The position numbers were made by a program, and so were the translations under genes. Below, one piece after another: positions 1-8,435 of a stretch of DNA of 64,000 nt (position 1 is its first letter; the number at the start of each line of letters is the position of its first letter). The stretch lies in contig JBDWFY010000018.1 of the NCBI GenBank assembly GCA_039976075.1, forward strand, positions 342,450 to 406,449. Reading direction: 5' to 3'. The notes beneath the pieces were generated by a model. It was not told the origin of the DNA. It saw only the letters and a program-made list of their open reading frames with translations, and ran no database searches. Source of the stretch: JBDWFY01 sp039976075. Its GTDB lineage: Bacteria > Pseudomonadota > Alphaproteobacteria > Rhizobiales > Stappiaceae.

Positions 1-164
1 TGCAACCAGATTCACTAAACGGTACGAATTCTTTATTTTTCAACGTGTTAACGTGAATGATGTGATGCGAGCGCGCTGCAATTTCATCTGAAAATTAAGC
101 TTGGCCCGTTTCTCCGACCACAATCTGTGGTATAGTAGGCTTCTACTATGATGATGGGTGGTTC

Positions 165-833
165 ATGCGAACAAAACCGGTTTCGGCGATGGATACTGAA
201 TTCTCCCGCGTCGAGCAGACACGTCTGGCGGATTGCCTTGCTTCAAGCGAATGCGAGCGGCACGCTGCCCTTGAAGGTATCTTGCATTCCGATCCCGATC
301 TTATGCGAATCCTGAGAGTATTGAGGGATTTGGGGCTTCCTGACTGGCGTTTGGTATCAGGTGCTATCTATCAGACAGTCTGGAACGTGCTGACCAATAA
401 ACCGCTTGGTTATGGCATCAAGGACTTTGACGTTATCTACTATGATGGCGGAGATCTTTCATGGCAGGCGGAAGACGAGGTAATAAAGCGTGTGACGACC
501 AGTCTCCCTGCTTATGCAGGTCGATTGGAGGTTCGCAATCAGGCTCGCGTGCACCTGTGGTTTGAAGATAAATTCGGCAGCCCGTATCAGGCGTTAACCT
601 GCACGGATGAAGCCCTCACGCGGTATGTGGCAAAGACGCATGCCGTTGGTGCGCGGCTAAAGCATAACAACGAAATCGATATTGTCGCTCCGTTCGGCTT
701 GTCTTCCATATTCGGCATGACGATCGTGCCCAACGCCATCTCTGTCTGCGAAGGCAGCTACAAAGAAAAGGCAGGCCGCATGAAAGAATTGTGGCCGGAG
801 TTGGTCGTAACCGACTGGCCTGCATCGCAATAG
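165..833 (+). CDS. Nucleotidyltransferase-like family protein (DUF925/NTP_transf_6)
   Basis: A 222-residue soluble protein that I place in the COG3575 / NTP_transf_6 family from its central block SGAIYQTVWN (residues 65-74), followed by GYGIKDFDVIYYD (about 82-94). The acidic DFD pair resembles the metal-binding aspartates of the pol-beta-type nucleotidyltransferase fold. Members are often annotated as nucleotidyltransferases but, to my knowledge, no substrate is established. The length is normal for the family. ATG 165 follows GGGTGG at a good distance; an in-frame ATG at 189 is possible but has no better site. It stands alone, convergent with the minus-strand htpX-like gene 12 bp away. No signal peptide or membrane segment is visible. 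Confidence 0.75.
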   Translation: MRTKPVSAMDTEFSRVEQTRLADCLASSECERHAALEGILHSDPDLMRILRVLRDLGLPDWRLVSGAIYQTVWNVLTNKPLGYGIKDFDVIYYDGGDLSWQAEDEVIKRVTTSLPAYAGRLEVRNQARVHLWFEDKFGSPYQALTCTDEALTRYVAKTHAVGARLKHNNEIDIVAPFGLSSIFGMTIVPNAISVCEGSYKEKAGRMKELWPELVVTDWPASQ

Positions 834-845
834 AAATCGGCTGTC

Positions 846-1838
846 TCAGTACCATAAACCCATGCCCCGGGCGCGGTGCCGGGGGCGGCGTATGATCGGG
901 ACAATCGAATGTCCGACATGTGGTTTTTCTTCGGGGCTCTTTTCCGGCGGGTAGAAATCAGGCGCATTGGCGCGCGGCTTCAATGCCATGATTTTAGCAA
1001 TGCGATCTTCCGTGCGCGGGTGCGTACGTAACAGGGAAGGCTCCGGGATCCGTCCACCGGGCATGGCCATCGCTTCCCACTGCCGTCCCTGAACCTTCTC
1101 CAGTTTTCTCAGTGCACTGGCCAGCCCTTCCGGATCCCCGGTCAGAGATATCGCGCCCAGGTCCGCGTCATATTCGCGCGTCCTGGACAATGCCAATTGT
1201 ATCAATCCACCAATCGTCGGTGAGCCCATCAAAATGAAGATTGCAAGCCAGGGAACACTTTCACCTCCGGCCAGCATATGAGGGAGATGGAACAGGATCA
1301 GCAGGATACCGACCACCGACATGATCGAGGTCATTCGGCCGACAACATCAGCCAAAGCCATTACTTTGATGTCACCGTGCTGAATATGGCTGATTTCATG
1401 TGCCAGAACACCCGAGAGCTCGCGCAGGGTCAATCCCCGCAAGATACCATCGGTTATACAAATAACCGCATCCTCAGCACGACCAACTGCGAAAGCATTC
1501 ATCATCTTGCTGGGAATGTGATACAGCGTAGGTGATTGGGAGAGGCCGGCTTTTTCAGCAAGGTTATCAACAAGATGGTGACCTTCAGGAAAAACCGATC
1601 GCGGCACTTTCTGAGCTCTATATAGCCGAAGAACCAACTGTGGCGAGACATGGGTCGCGCCATAAAGACCAACACCACCCCCAATCGCAGCCCAAAAAAT
1701 ACCCTCCGGTCCAGCCAATGCCCAGGCACAGAAAACCAGCAGCAACAGGCTGCCACCAGCTAAAAGCCATGTGTGAACACGGTTCAACAGCATGTGGCGC
1801 GAGTGTGTCTCTGAATCCAGATGAGATATATTTTCCAT
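846..1838 (-). CDS. htpX: HtpX-like membrane zinc metalloprotease (M48)
   Basis: A 330-residue inner-membrane protease of peptidase family M48. Zinc-binding HEISH is at residues 147-151, and the third-ligand glutamate lies in TREYDAD (about 220-226). Two hydrophobic segments precede the catalytic site (about 24-42 and 47-62) and two follow it (about 170-190 and 196-216), which is the HtpX layout with the active site on the cytoplasmic face. HtpX family members degrade damaged membrane proteins alongside FtsH. The N-terminal ~20 polar residues are longer than in E. coli HtpX. The start has only a weak ribosome site, so a somewhat different start cannot be excluded. No heat-shock partner gene is adjacent. 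The assignment to HtpX rather than another M48 subtype rests on size and topology. Confidence 0.85.
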   Translation of the reverse strand: MENISHLDSETHSRHMLLNRVHTWLLAGGSLLLLVFCAWALAGPEGIFWAAIGGGVGLYGATHVSPQLVLRLYRAQKVPRSVFPEGHHLVDNLAEKAGLSQSPTLYHIPSKMMNAFAVGRAEDAVICITDGILRGLTLRELSGVLAHEISHIQHGDIKVMALADVVGRMTSIMSVVGILLILFHLPHMLAGGESVPWLAIFILMGSPTIGGLIQLALSRTREYDADLGAISLTGDPEGLASALRKLEKVQGRQWEAMAMPGGRIPEPSLLRTHPRTEDRIAKIMALKPRANAPDFYPPEKSPEEKPHVGHSIVPIIRRPRHRARGMGLWY

Positions 1839-1888
1839 GCTTTTATATAGGCGGAGGGATCACTGCTCGCAATCCGTTGATACCAGTG

Positions 1889-1917
1889 AAAAAGAGCCGG
1901 GTGATCACCCGGCTCTT
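1889..1917 (-). terminator. Rho-independent terminator of the chemoreceptor gene
   Basis: A perfect 13-bp inverted repeat (AAGAGCCGGGTGA / TCACCCGGCTCTT) is followed, read on the minus strand, by a run of T (the AAAAA at 1889-1893 on the plus strand). It lies about 40 bp after the chemoreceptor stop and in front of the htpX-like gene, separating the two minus-strand units. Confidence 0.85.
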
Positions 1918-1957
1918 CAACCAACAGGACTTCGGCATATTCTTGCCAGATGAGAAG

Positions 1958-3439
1958 CTATGCCGCCGCCACGTCCTTCAGAAATGCATCGACGTGGCGC
2001 CGAAGGGACGCCGCCTTGTCAGCAACGTTGCCTGAATTCGTGGCCATGTTAACAGTCGCGCTGGCGGTGTTGGAAACAGTTTCACGCAAGCCGTCGATAT
2101 CATTGACAACAGTTCGCGTGCCGGAAGCTGCCTGCTGAGCACTCCCGCTGATCCTGGTTGTCGCACTTCCCTGTTCCTCGACAGAGGCTGCAATCATCGA
2201 GGTGTTGCTATTGGCCTCTTCCATCGTCTCGGTAATCGCCTGTATCGCCGCAACCGACTCGTCTGTCGCACCCTGAATCGCCCGAATGTGCGCGCCGATT
2301 TCCTCGGTGGCCTTAGATGTCTGGGTCGCCAGTTCCTTCACTTCGGAGGCCACAACGGCAAACCCCTTGCCCATCTCACCTGCCCGTGCTGCTTCGATGG
2401 TGGCATTCAGCGCAAGCAGGTTCGTCTGTTCGGCAATGTCCTGGATCAGACTGACAACTTCGCCGATTTTCTGGGCCGCAGTCGCCAGACCGGCGACTTT
2501 GTCATTTGATTCCTGCGCCCCACTGGTTGCCCGTGCTACGATATCGGTCGTGTGATCGATTTGTTGCGAAATTTCCGTGATCGACGACGCCAGTTCTTCA
2601 GCGGCGCTTGCAACCGTTTGGACGTTCTCCGATGCGTCCGTAGAAGCATTTGAGGCGTTGTCTGCGCGCCCCGAGGCCAGGTCTGCCATTTCACCAACCG
2701 AATTCACCGTTTCCAGCATTTCTCCGGTGGCAGCTTCAATTTCATCGAGCAACTGACCAACTTCAGCACGGAACGCGCCAATTCTTTCATCAACTGCAAT
2801 CTGCCGGGATTTTTCACGGTCGCTATTCTCGATCTGCTCGTTCAACAAACCGGACGCTTCCTCACGCGCTGTCTGGGCTTCGCTCTGCATCACGTCGGAT
2901 TCCTGAATGGCTCGTCCCAGTTTCTCAACAAGCCAGGTCAGAGCCGCAAATTCCGCAAGCAGAATAACGGCGTGAACCAGCACGCGAATAAAATTTCCAC
3001 CATCTGGAAAAACTGCCACGGGAAAAGCGAAGTTCAGAACGATATGATGGACGGCGACCACAGCCGTGAAAGCCAACAAGGCGCGCCAGTCAACCCAGCC
3101 CGCCAGGAGTGCCAGCACTGCAAAAAAGTACATATGGGCATCAAGCTGAAAGGATTGACCTGCTCCATTGGGACGGGCAACAAATACAATCAGACTGATT
3201 ATGGCAGCCATGGAAATTGCTGAAACAAGCCGAGTCCGAACACCAAGCGGATCCATCCACCACGATAAAGTGGAAACTCCAGCTAATATTGCAGCGAACA
3301 ATGTCGGCAACATCACACCGTGACCCAGTATCGTCGCCGTTCCAGCGACAATAACAACATTAAACCACATGAATATATGCAGTGCGAAAGCGAATTGCTT
3401 CCTAAGTGCTGCCATACTGTTGGTTCCCGACGGTGTCAT
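1958..3439 (-). CDS. Methyl-accepting chemotaxis protein with membrane-embedded sensor
   Basis: 493 residues. The N-terminal ~175 residues are about six hydrophobic segments (roughly 16-35, 42-62, 70-88, 102-116, 118-138, 150-172) with no sizeable periplasmic domain. A coiled-coil signalling region fills the rest. The conserved hairpin tip that contacts CheA/CheW is present: IAEQTNLLALNATIEAARAG at about 335-354. No classical HAMP domain is evident; a coiled stretch (about 173-230) connects the membrane part to the signalling helices. With no extracellular ligand domain, the signal is probably sensed within or near the membrane (for example redox, membrane state or a transported solute); that is inference. 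It lies directly downstream of a small membrane-anchored protein (1-bp gap), suggesting a two-gene unit. Confidence 0.9.
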   Translation of the reverse strand: MTPSGTNSMAALRKQFAFALHIFMWFNVVIVAGTATILGHGVMLPTLFAAILAGVSTLSWWMDPLGVRTRLVSAISMAAIISLIVFVARPNGAGQSFQLDAHMYFFAVLALLAGWVDWRALLAFTAVVAVHHIVLNFAFPVAVFPDGGNFIRVLVHAVILLAEFAALTWLVEKLGRAIQESDVMQSEAQTAREEASGLLNEQIENSDREKSRQIAVDERIGAFRAEVGQLLDEIEAATGEMLETVNSVGEMADLASGRADNASNASTDASENVQTVASAAEELASSITEISQQIDHTTDIVARATSGAQESNDKVAGLATAAQKIGEVVSLIQDIAEQTNLLALNATIEAARAGEMGKGFAVVASEVKELATQTSKATEEIGAHIRAIQGATDESVAAIQAITETMEEANSNTSMIAASVEEQGSATTRISGSAQQAASGTRTVVNDIDGLRETVSNTASATVNMATNSGNVADKAASLRRHVDAFLKDVAAA

Positions 3440-3440
3440 C

Positions 3441-3761
3441 TCAACTCATCTCCTGAATGTTTAATGCAAGGCATCCCGAAGCCGCAATCGGACTTGAAAC
3501 GAATAGGGCACCAGCTTTGTAAAGCCGTGCCAGGAAATCCGGATCCGCACTGGTTGCAACCGCAATGCCGGACCATTTTCCAGACCGAATAATCTCGCCG
3601 TCCGCTGCACTGATGATGCGGTAGACATCGCTGGAATCCGTAAATGGATTTGCCCAAACTGCGACAGCCTCTCCCTTGACCGGAGAAATTGCCGAAAGCG
3701 CTGTGCCCCCACATGCAAACAGAAAAAATCCGATCGTAAAAAGCCAATCGGCCTTGCTCAT
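3441..3761 (-). CDS. Small membrane-anchored protein paired with the chemoreceptor
   Basis: A 106-residue protein beginning MSKADWLFTIGFF, with one N-terminal hydrophobic segment (signal anchor or signal peptide, about residues 5-24). The body of ~80 residues contains a VYRIISAADGEII stretch and is probably periplasmic. ATG 3761 is preferred over longer in-frame starts because it follows AGGGG at correct spacing and begins the typical export signal. The stop lies 1 bp before the chemoreceptor start, so the two are almost certainly cotranscribed and may be translationally coupled. I do not recognise the family. A role as accessory or ligand-sensing partner of the receptor is inference from position only. 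Confidence 0.7.
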   Translation of the reverse strand: MSKADWLFTIGFFLFACGGTALSAISPVKGEAVAVWANPFTDSSDVYRIISAADGEIIRSGKWSGIAVATSADPDFLARLYKAGALFVSSPIAASGCLALNIQEMS

Positions 3762-4311
3762 TTGGTGCCCCTGTCGCGTACTGCTAATATTCGCGAATAC
3801 TGATACACTAGAGACTGCATGTTTAATAATCCGATAATTCAGTGAAAAAATTCGCATCGCAACCAAGAGTAAGAAAATTATACTTGTGAACAACAATATC
3901 ATTGACGCGCAAATACCTGCCAATATTAAAAAATTGAGAATTATTCACGACGTCGCGGCAGGGGGGATTGTAAAATTTGACAATCTCCACCAATAGGGTT
4001 TGTATCATGCGGCAGAAAATTGCCGTCATGTGTGCGCACCCTTGCCTTTGATCCGACGCGAATGAACGTCTGAGCCAAGGCAGTAAAAATCAAGTACAAG
4101 CCTCGACTGATAGTCAAAAAGCACAGTATCTACACGGTTGAAACACAAACGGCGCATATTGGTATGCACTTGAAATCGCAACACACTCTTTCCGGTTATC
4201 CCTGTAATCTTGCACGTGCACACCTTGCCCACGCAATACAGAGCACCGGATTGCAACAACCACGTAAACTGCTAAATTGTTATTTGCAGCGCCAATTCGT
4301 GAGTCGCCCGA
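3762..4311. other. 550-bp intergenic region with no convincing gene
   Basis: AT-rich stretch between the divergent chemoreceptor pair and the TRAP binding protein gene. It must hold both promoters. Short open frames on either strand lack ribosome sites and family resemblance. I see no strong hairpin or repeat. Confidence 0.5.
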
Positions 4312-5454
4312 ATGACTGAGAAATTGACCGACAAGGCCAATTGTCTTCCGCAAAAACTGTCAATATCCCGCCGCAAACTGCTCAGCACCAGTGGTTTGGG
4401 TCTCGCCGGCGTGCTGGCTGCACCTCAATATGTGACAGCACAGGCACCGATTACCTGGCGCATGGCGACCAGTTGGCCCAAGGATGCACCAGGTGTCAGC
4501 TCGAACGCCGCCCGACTTGCCGAAACGATCACAGCAATGTCCGCCGGCCGCCTTGAAATCCAGGTTTTCACAGCCGGAGAACTGGTGCCACCATTGCAGG
4601 TTTTTGATGCGGTTTCTGCCGGTACGGCTGAAATGGGGCACTCGGCGCCGTATTATTCCTCCGAAAAAGATCAGGCGTTTCACTTCTTCACCGGAGTTCC
4701 TTTTGGGCTAACAGCGACAGAACATGTTGCCTGGATGCGCTTTGGCGGCGGACAAGAGCTTTGGGACCAGGCTTACGAACCGTTTGGAGTCGTCCCTTTT
4801 TATGCGGGAAGCTCCGGTCCACAGGCAGGGGGATGGTTTCGCAGTGAAATTCTGAAAATAGAGGACTTCAAGGGCCTGCGCATTCGGATATCAGGACTGG
4901 GTGCTGAACTGATGCGGCGACTGGGAGCCAACGTTCTCCCAATACTACCTCAGGATTTGGCCGGCGCACTTGAAAGCGGTGAACTTGATGCGGCCGAATG
5001 GATTGGTCCCTGGAGCGATATGGCCCTGGGATTGCATCACAAGGCGCCGTTTTACTATTTGCCTTCTTTTCATGAGTTCGGACCAGCGCTTGAGCTGACC
5101 GTCAATAAAAAGGCATACGACGAACTGCCCAAAGACTTACAGAAAATTATCCAAGCAGCAGCGTCAGCGAACGCTCATGACACGTTGAGTGAGTTCACCT
5201 TCCAGAATATAGAGGCGTACAAGCTGCTGGTTGAGCAGCATGATGTTGAAATGAGGACTTTCCCGCCAGAAGTACTTCAGATTCTGGCCCGCGAATCTGA
5301 AAAAGTTCTGGCGGATATTGCCGACGCCAGCCCCTTGGCCGCAGAGACCTACACTTCTTTCACGATGTTCCGTAGCAAAGCATTGGAATATTCGAAAGTT
5401 TCGGACCTTGCGACGCTGCAACTCAGGGAAACAGCCTTGAGCCGTCCCAAGTGA
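4312..5454 (+). CDS. TRAP transporter substrate-binding protein (DctP/TakP type), Tat-exported
   Basis: A 380-residue periplasmic solute receptor of the TRAP family (DctP fold). The N-terminus has a twin-arginine signal SRRKLLSTSG (RR at 20-21) with a hydrophobic stretch and cleavage near AQA (about residue 45), so export is probably through Tat. The mature part follows the pattern of the TakP-like (2-oxoacid-binding) subgroup: TWRMATSWPKDAP at the start, the RIRISGLGAEL segment at about 196-206, and DAAEWIGPWSD at about 228-238. The ligand is likely a carboxylate; the subgroup call is inference. No DctQ or DctM membrane subunits are adjacent, so it must partner with genes elsewhere. It is convergent with msrA. 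Confidence 0.88.
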   Translation: MTEKLTDKANCLPQKLSISRRKLLSTSGLGLAGVLAAPQYVTAQAPITWRMATSWPKDAPGVSSNAARLAETITAMSAGRLEIQVFTAGELVPPLQVFDAVSAGTAEMGHSAPYYSSEKDQAFHFFTGVPFGLTATEHVAWMRFGGGQELWDQAYEPFGVVPFYAGSSGPQAGGWFRSEILKIEDFKGLRIRISGLGAELMRRLGANVLPILPQDLAGALESGELDAAEWIGPWSDMALGLHHKAPFYYLPSFHEFGPALELTVNKKAYDELPKDLQKIIQAAASANAHDTLSEFTFQNIEAYKLLVEQHDVEMRTFPPEVLQILARESEKVLADIADASPLAAETYTSFTMFRSKALEYSKVSDLATLQLRETALSRPK

Positions 5455-5514
5455 CCGGAAACAAGTGACCGGCCACAAAATCTGAAGCGCATTGCAGGCT
5501 GCCGGCCCTCAATA

Positions 5515-6174
5515 TCATTCAGACGGATTGCCCACAGCGCAGGTCACACCGGTTCCGGCAAGGCCGCAATACCCGCCAGGATTTTTCTCAAGATATTGCT
5601 GATGGGATTCCTCGGCGAAATAGAATGGCTGGTCCATGGCAACTTCGGTTGTGATAGCGCAATGCCCAACCGATTTGAGCGCCTGTTCATAGTCCGCCAG
5701 AATCTGTTTTGCTGCCTCAAGTTGCTCCTTAGACGAGCAATAGACGGCTGACCGGTACTGCGTACCGATATCATTTCCCTGGCGCATACCCTGCGTCGGA
5801 TCATGGGCTTCCAGAAATGTCTTCATGAGACTTTCAAATGAGACAATTGCGGGATCGAATACGACCAGAACTGCTTCGGTGTGGCCGGTTCGCCCAGAGC
5901 AGACCTCCTGATAGGTTGGATTCTGCGTTGTACCGCCTGCATAACCGACCGCTGTGACCCAGACGCCTTCCTTCTCCCAGAACAAACGTTCCGCACCCCA
6001 GAAACAACCAAGCCCGACAACCACAAACTCCATATTTTCAGGATACGGCCCTTTAAGCGACCGGCCATTTACAGCGTGGTTGTCCGCTGTGGCCAGCGCC
6101 TCTGACCGACCGGCAATGGCCAATCCCGGTTCGGGCAACTTGAATTTCTGGGTCAGCATATTAAGGAAATTCAT
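5515..6174 (-). CDS. msrA: Peptide-methionine (S)-S-oxide reductase
   Basis: 219 residues. MsrA reduces methionine-S-sulfoxide in proteins and free methionine. The catalytic motif GCFWGAE (nucleophile Cys about 57) and the downstream GYAGG and GHTEAV segments are intact. Cysteines near the C-terminus (GYCGLAGTGVTCAVG) can serve as the resolving cysteines for thioredoxin recycling. Start ATG 6174 (MNFLNML) is chosen because GGAGAG lies 6 nt upstream; the longer frame lacks a site. The N-terminal ~50 residues extend beyond the catalytic core, as in E. coli MsrA, with no export signal. No msrB is adjacent. The next gene upstream on the same strand, a small membrane protein, is 63 bp away. Confidence 0.93.
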   Translation of the reverse strand: MNFLNMLTQKFKLPEPGLAIAGRSEALATADNHAVNGRSLKGPYPENMEFVVVGLGCFWGAERLFWEKEGVWVTAVGYAGGTTQNPTYQEVCSGRTGHTEAVLVVFDPAIVSFESLMKTFLEAHDPTQGMRQGNDIGTQYRSAVYCSSKEQLEAAKQILADYEQALKSVGHCAITTEVAMDQPFYFAEESHQQYLEKNPGGYCGLAGTGVTCAVGNPSE

Positions 6175-6237
6175 GGCATCTCTCCACCGACTTCGCACAG
6201 GCTGTTTGAGCAATAACTGGGATAAGTCGCATTAGTT

Positions 6238-6558
6238 TCAAGCCAGTTGAGCCTCGGGTTTTTTGCGCAGCACCCGTCCCAACAGATACAGGAGCCCGCC
6301 CAGGACGAAAAAGTGTATCCATGTGGGAAGCGTTAGCAACCACTGTATGACCGGGTCCCACAGCCAGGGCGCGACATGACGCTGGATTGCCGCCTGCGCA
6401 ATATTCAACGAAGCAGGAAACAGCTCAAACCATTGCTGTCCCAGCGATTTTGGCGCAAAAGCACCATTTGCCAGCGACACGCGGATATCAGCCACCAGCG
6501 CAACAACACCAATCGCAAAAAACCATAGCCCGACGCTTCGAAAGAAGAATCCAATCAT
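6238..6558 (-). CDS. Small two-helix membrane protein of unknown function
   Basis: 106 residues with two clear hydrophobic helices (about 3-25 and 80-97), separated by a loop with aromatic residues, and a short basic C-terminus (LRKKPEAQLA). Similar small proteins occur in many Hyphomicrobiales; I recall some being annotated loosely as PetM-like, but nothing here supports a cytochrome function. It is 63 bp upstream of msrA on the same strand and could share its transcript. Composition and codon use look like a real gene rather than a shadow. Confidence 0.6.
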   Translation of the reverse strand: MIGFFFRSVGLWFFAIGVVALVADIRVSLANGAFAPKSLGQQWFELFPASLNIAQAAIQRHVAPWLWDPVIQWLLTLPTWIHFFVLGGLLYLLGRVLRKKPEAQLA

Positions 6559-6743
6559 ACGAGTTCTCGTGCCTGTTCAGGACAGTGATTTACTTAGGAC
6601 AGGATAATTGGCCTTGCAATGCACATTGCTGTCACCGAGGATAACCAGCCCTGCAACAATCCTTGATAATCGTGCTTGAACTTGGAAGAATCATCGCTAT
6701 ATTGCGCCATCTCGTGGGCAGATCATTTAATTTGCCCACATGC

Positions 6744-6833
6744 GGAGAGGTGGCCGAGTGGTCGAAGGCGCACGCCTGGAACGCGTGTAGGCGGGCAACT
6801 GTCTCCAGGGTTCGAATCCCTGTCTCTCCGCCA
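6744..6833 (+). tRNA. tRNA-Ser (GGA)
   Basis: A 90-nt class II tRNA with encoded CCA. The acceptor stem GGAGAGG pairs with TCTCTCC (one G-T), the discriminator is G, and the T arm is CAGGG-TTCGAAT-CCCTG. The anticodon loop CTGGAAC gives anticodon GGA (serine UCC/UCU), and a long variable arm is present. It is transcribed away from the minus-strand small membrane protein and msrA genes. Confidence 0.97.
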
Positions 6834-7210
6834 TTTTCACCGAGCGATATAGTTACTGCATTTGAGGTTGATAGCAGGGCGACAAGTGCTATTGATCAGA
6901 TACTGATAAATTCAAGGTTCATTGCTCAAATACCGAAGTTGAATCCAGGTGTTTGTGAGTTCGAAATCAGTTTTGATGCCCGCGTGGAGATAAGAAGTGG
7001 TCTTTCGTTCATAAGGATGTACCAGCGCAAAACCTGTCTCCATTCCAGCTACAAACTGAAACAAGTTGTTTGTGCGAATAATATTGCTCCCTTGAATTTC
7101 TACAGGATGCCATTTGCCGAGCAGCGCTGCCAGATGTGACTGATGAGCATATAAATAGACAATCAGCCAATGAATACTCAATGTCAGTGGTACGGCAGCA
7201 TCAGCAATTC
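6834..7210. other. 377-bp intergenic region after tRNA-Ser, no convincing gene
   Basis: Open frames on both strands exist, but none has a good ribosome site or recognisable sequence; one begins inside the tRNA. The region lies downstream of both the tRNA and the LacI-type regulator. I see no attachment-site duplication of the tRNA 3' end within it. Confidence 0.45.
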
Positions 7211-8233
7211 TCACGCCGTGCAGTTATACCGCGTGTGTACGAGGATTTGCGTGGGATCGGGGTCGGCATTGACACTGAGGTGAAAGGATTTAACCCACTG
7301 AATGGCCGTTTGCATTTCTGCTCTGAAATCGTGAGAAATCACATAATCCATCGTCCCGGATTCCAGCAATTGCTGGGAGTTGGGTGTCAGCTCGTGTCCC
7401 ACGAATATTGTTGAGTTTGCGCAACCGGACGCTTCGAGTGCCTGCGCGACACCCCGATTTGCACCGGCAATATTGTAAATTGCGGGTGGCGGTTCTTGTG
7501 TACTCAGGAATTTCCGAAGCTGCTCGAATGTCGTCTCCGGGATGTCGTCAGACATGACCCTTTCCTCGATGCGGAGATGCGGATATGTGGACCGCAGCAC
7601 TCGCCTGAATCCCATCTCGCGTTCCAGCTGACAACGAAAAGGAACACTCATGACGATCAGAATTTTTTGCTCCGATTTCGGGAGTGCCTGACCTATCAAC
7701 TGGGCGGCAACGCTTCCAGCTGCGTGCTGGTCATTCCCGACATAGACATTCCTTCGCGAACTTGGCAAATCGGTGGTCAAACAGACGACTGGCAATCCGT
7801 TCTTTCGCACGGATCGGACAGCACTATTGATTGTCGGATGTTCCCTTGCAATCAGGATCAGACCATCGGTCGTCTCGCCGGCTTCGGTAATTTTTGCCGC
7901 GAGATTTTGGGGATCGAACTTGCTCGTTTCAGAATAGGTTCCGGTAATCAGGACGCCGGGCATCGATCGATTGATCACATCTGCCGCATCAGCAATCGCA
8001 CGGTTGAAGCTCATTCCGGACTCGCACAACAGCGCGATCTGTAGGGGCGGTTCCGTGTTGGCAGAGTGCTGAAGTTTGTTGAGCGCGGCATTTACTCGTT
8101 CGCGGGTCTGATTGCGAACACCGGGTCTACCGTTGAGCACCCGGTCCACTGTGGCGACACCAAGACCTGATAATTCTGCAATCTCCCGAATTGTCGGCCC
8201 ACTCCAGCGGCGGGCGGGTTTTGGTCGAGTCAT
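7211..8233 (-). CDS. LacI-family transcriptional regulator
   Basis: A 340-residue repressor-type protein. The N-terminal helix-turn-helix reads TIREIAELSGLGVATVDRVLNG, ending in the hinge-helix region (to about residue 60), and is followed by a periplasmic-binding-protein-like effector domain of about 270 residues. ATG 8233 is preferred over an upstream GTG at 8239; neither has a strong ribosome site. VATVDRVLNG with GRPGV resembles regulators of sugar and polyol uptake in rhizobia. It is divergent from the oxidoreductase and ABC genes at 8436-12471 and almost certainly regulates them, because two copies of a GATGT-5-ACATC palindrome lie in the shared control region. The effector is probably the transported sugar or polyol; its identity is unknown. 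Confidence 0.9.
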   Translation of the reverse strand: MTRPKPARRWSGPTIREIAELSGLGVATVDRVLNGRPGVRNQTRERVNAALNKLQHSANTEPPLQIALLCESGMSFNRAIADAADVINRSMPGVLITGTYSETSKFDPQNLAAKITEAGETTDGLILIAREHPTINSAVRSVRKNGLPVVCLTTDLPSSRRNVYVGNDQHAAGSVAAQLIGQALPKSEQKILIVMSVPFRCQLEREMGFRRVLRSTYPHLRIEERVMSDDIPETTFEQLRKFLSTQEPPPAIYNIAGANRGVAQALEASGCANSTIFVGHELTPNSQQLLESGTMDYVISHDFRAEMQTAIQWVKSFHLSVNADPDPTQILVHTRYNCTA

Positions 8234-8251
8234 CTGCACCGGTTTTCCGTT

Positions 8252-8268
8252 CGATGTAAATCACATCA
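8252..8268. promoter_or_regulatory. Candidate LacI-type operator 1
   Basis: CGATGTAAATCACATCA: half-sites GATGT and ACATC with a 5-bp spacer. It lies 19 bp upstream of the regulator start codon, placed for autoregulation. It matches operator 2, 69 bp away centre to centre. The pair is seen in the sequence; assignment to this regulator is inference from position. Confidence 0.6.
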
Positions 8269-8320
8269 TTTTCAGAATATGCCACTGTTTCAAGTACGTT
8301 TCGCAAGAAATATTTCATAA

Positions 8321-8337
8321 TGATGTTTTTTACATCA
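8321..8337. promoter_or_regulatory. Candidate LacI-type operator 2
   Basis: TGATGTTTTTTACATCA: perfect 6-bp half-sites around a 5-bp spacer, about 100 bp before the oxidoreductase start at 8436. It shares half-sites and spacing with operator 1, which suggests one dimeric regulator controls both divergent promoters, possibly through looping. Confidence 0.65.
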
Positions 8338-8435
8338 AAAATTGCACATCGCCCCTCTTTGAAAAATATTTGATGAAACGCATACTTCGCAGTGAACAGG
8401 GAGGGCCGCACCTATGGGAGCGGCAAGGTTGAGTT

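Noticed and set aside
1532..2035. 167-codon plus-strand frame opposite the HtpX-like gene and terminator
   Set aside because: It runs through a clear minus-strand terminator and is antisense to the protease N-terminus.
6663..7139. 158-codon plus-strand frame running through tRNA-Ser
   Set aside because: It overlaps the whole tRNA gene, lacks a ribosome site and has no recognisable domain.
6744..7210. Possible integration site at tRNA-Ser
   Set aside because: No integrase gene and no repeat of the tRNA 3' end was seen downstream.
6912..7214. 100-codon minus-strand frame overlapping the LacI regulator stop
   Set aside because: GTG start, irregular composition and no family resemblance. The GTGA overlap is suggestive, but nothing else supports it.
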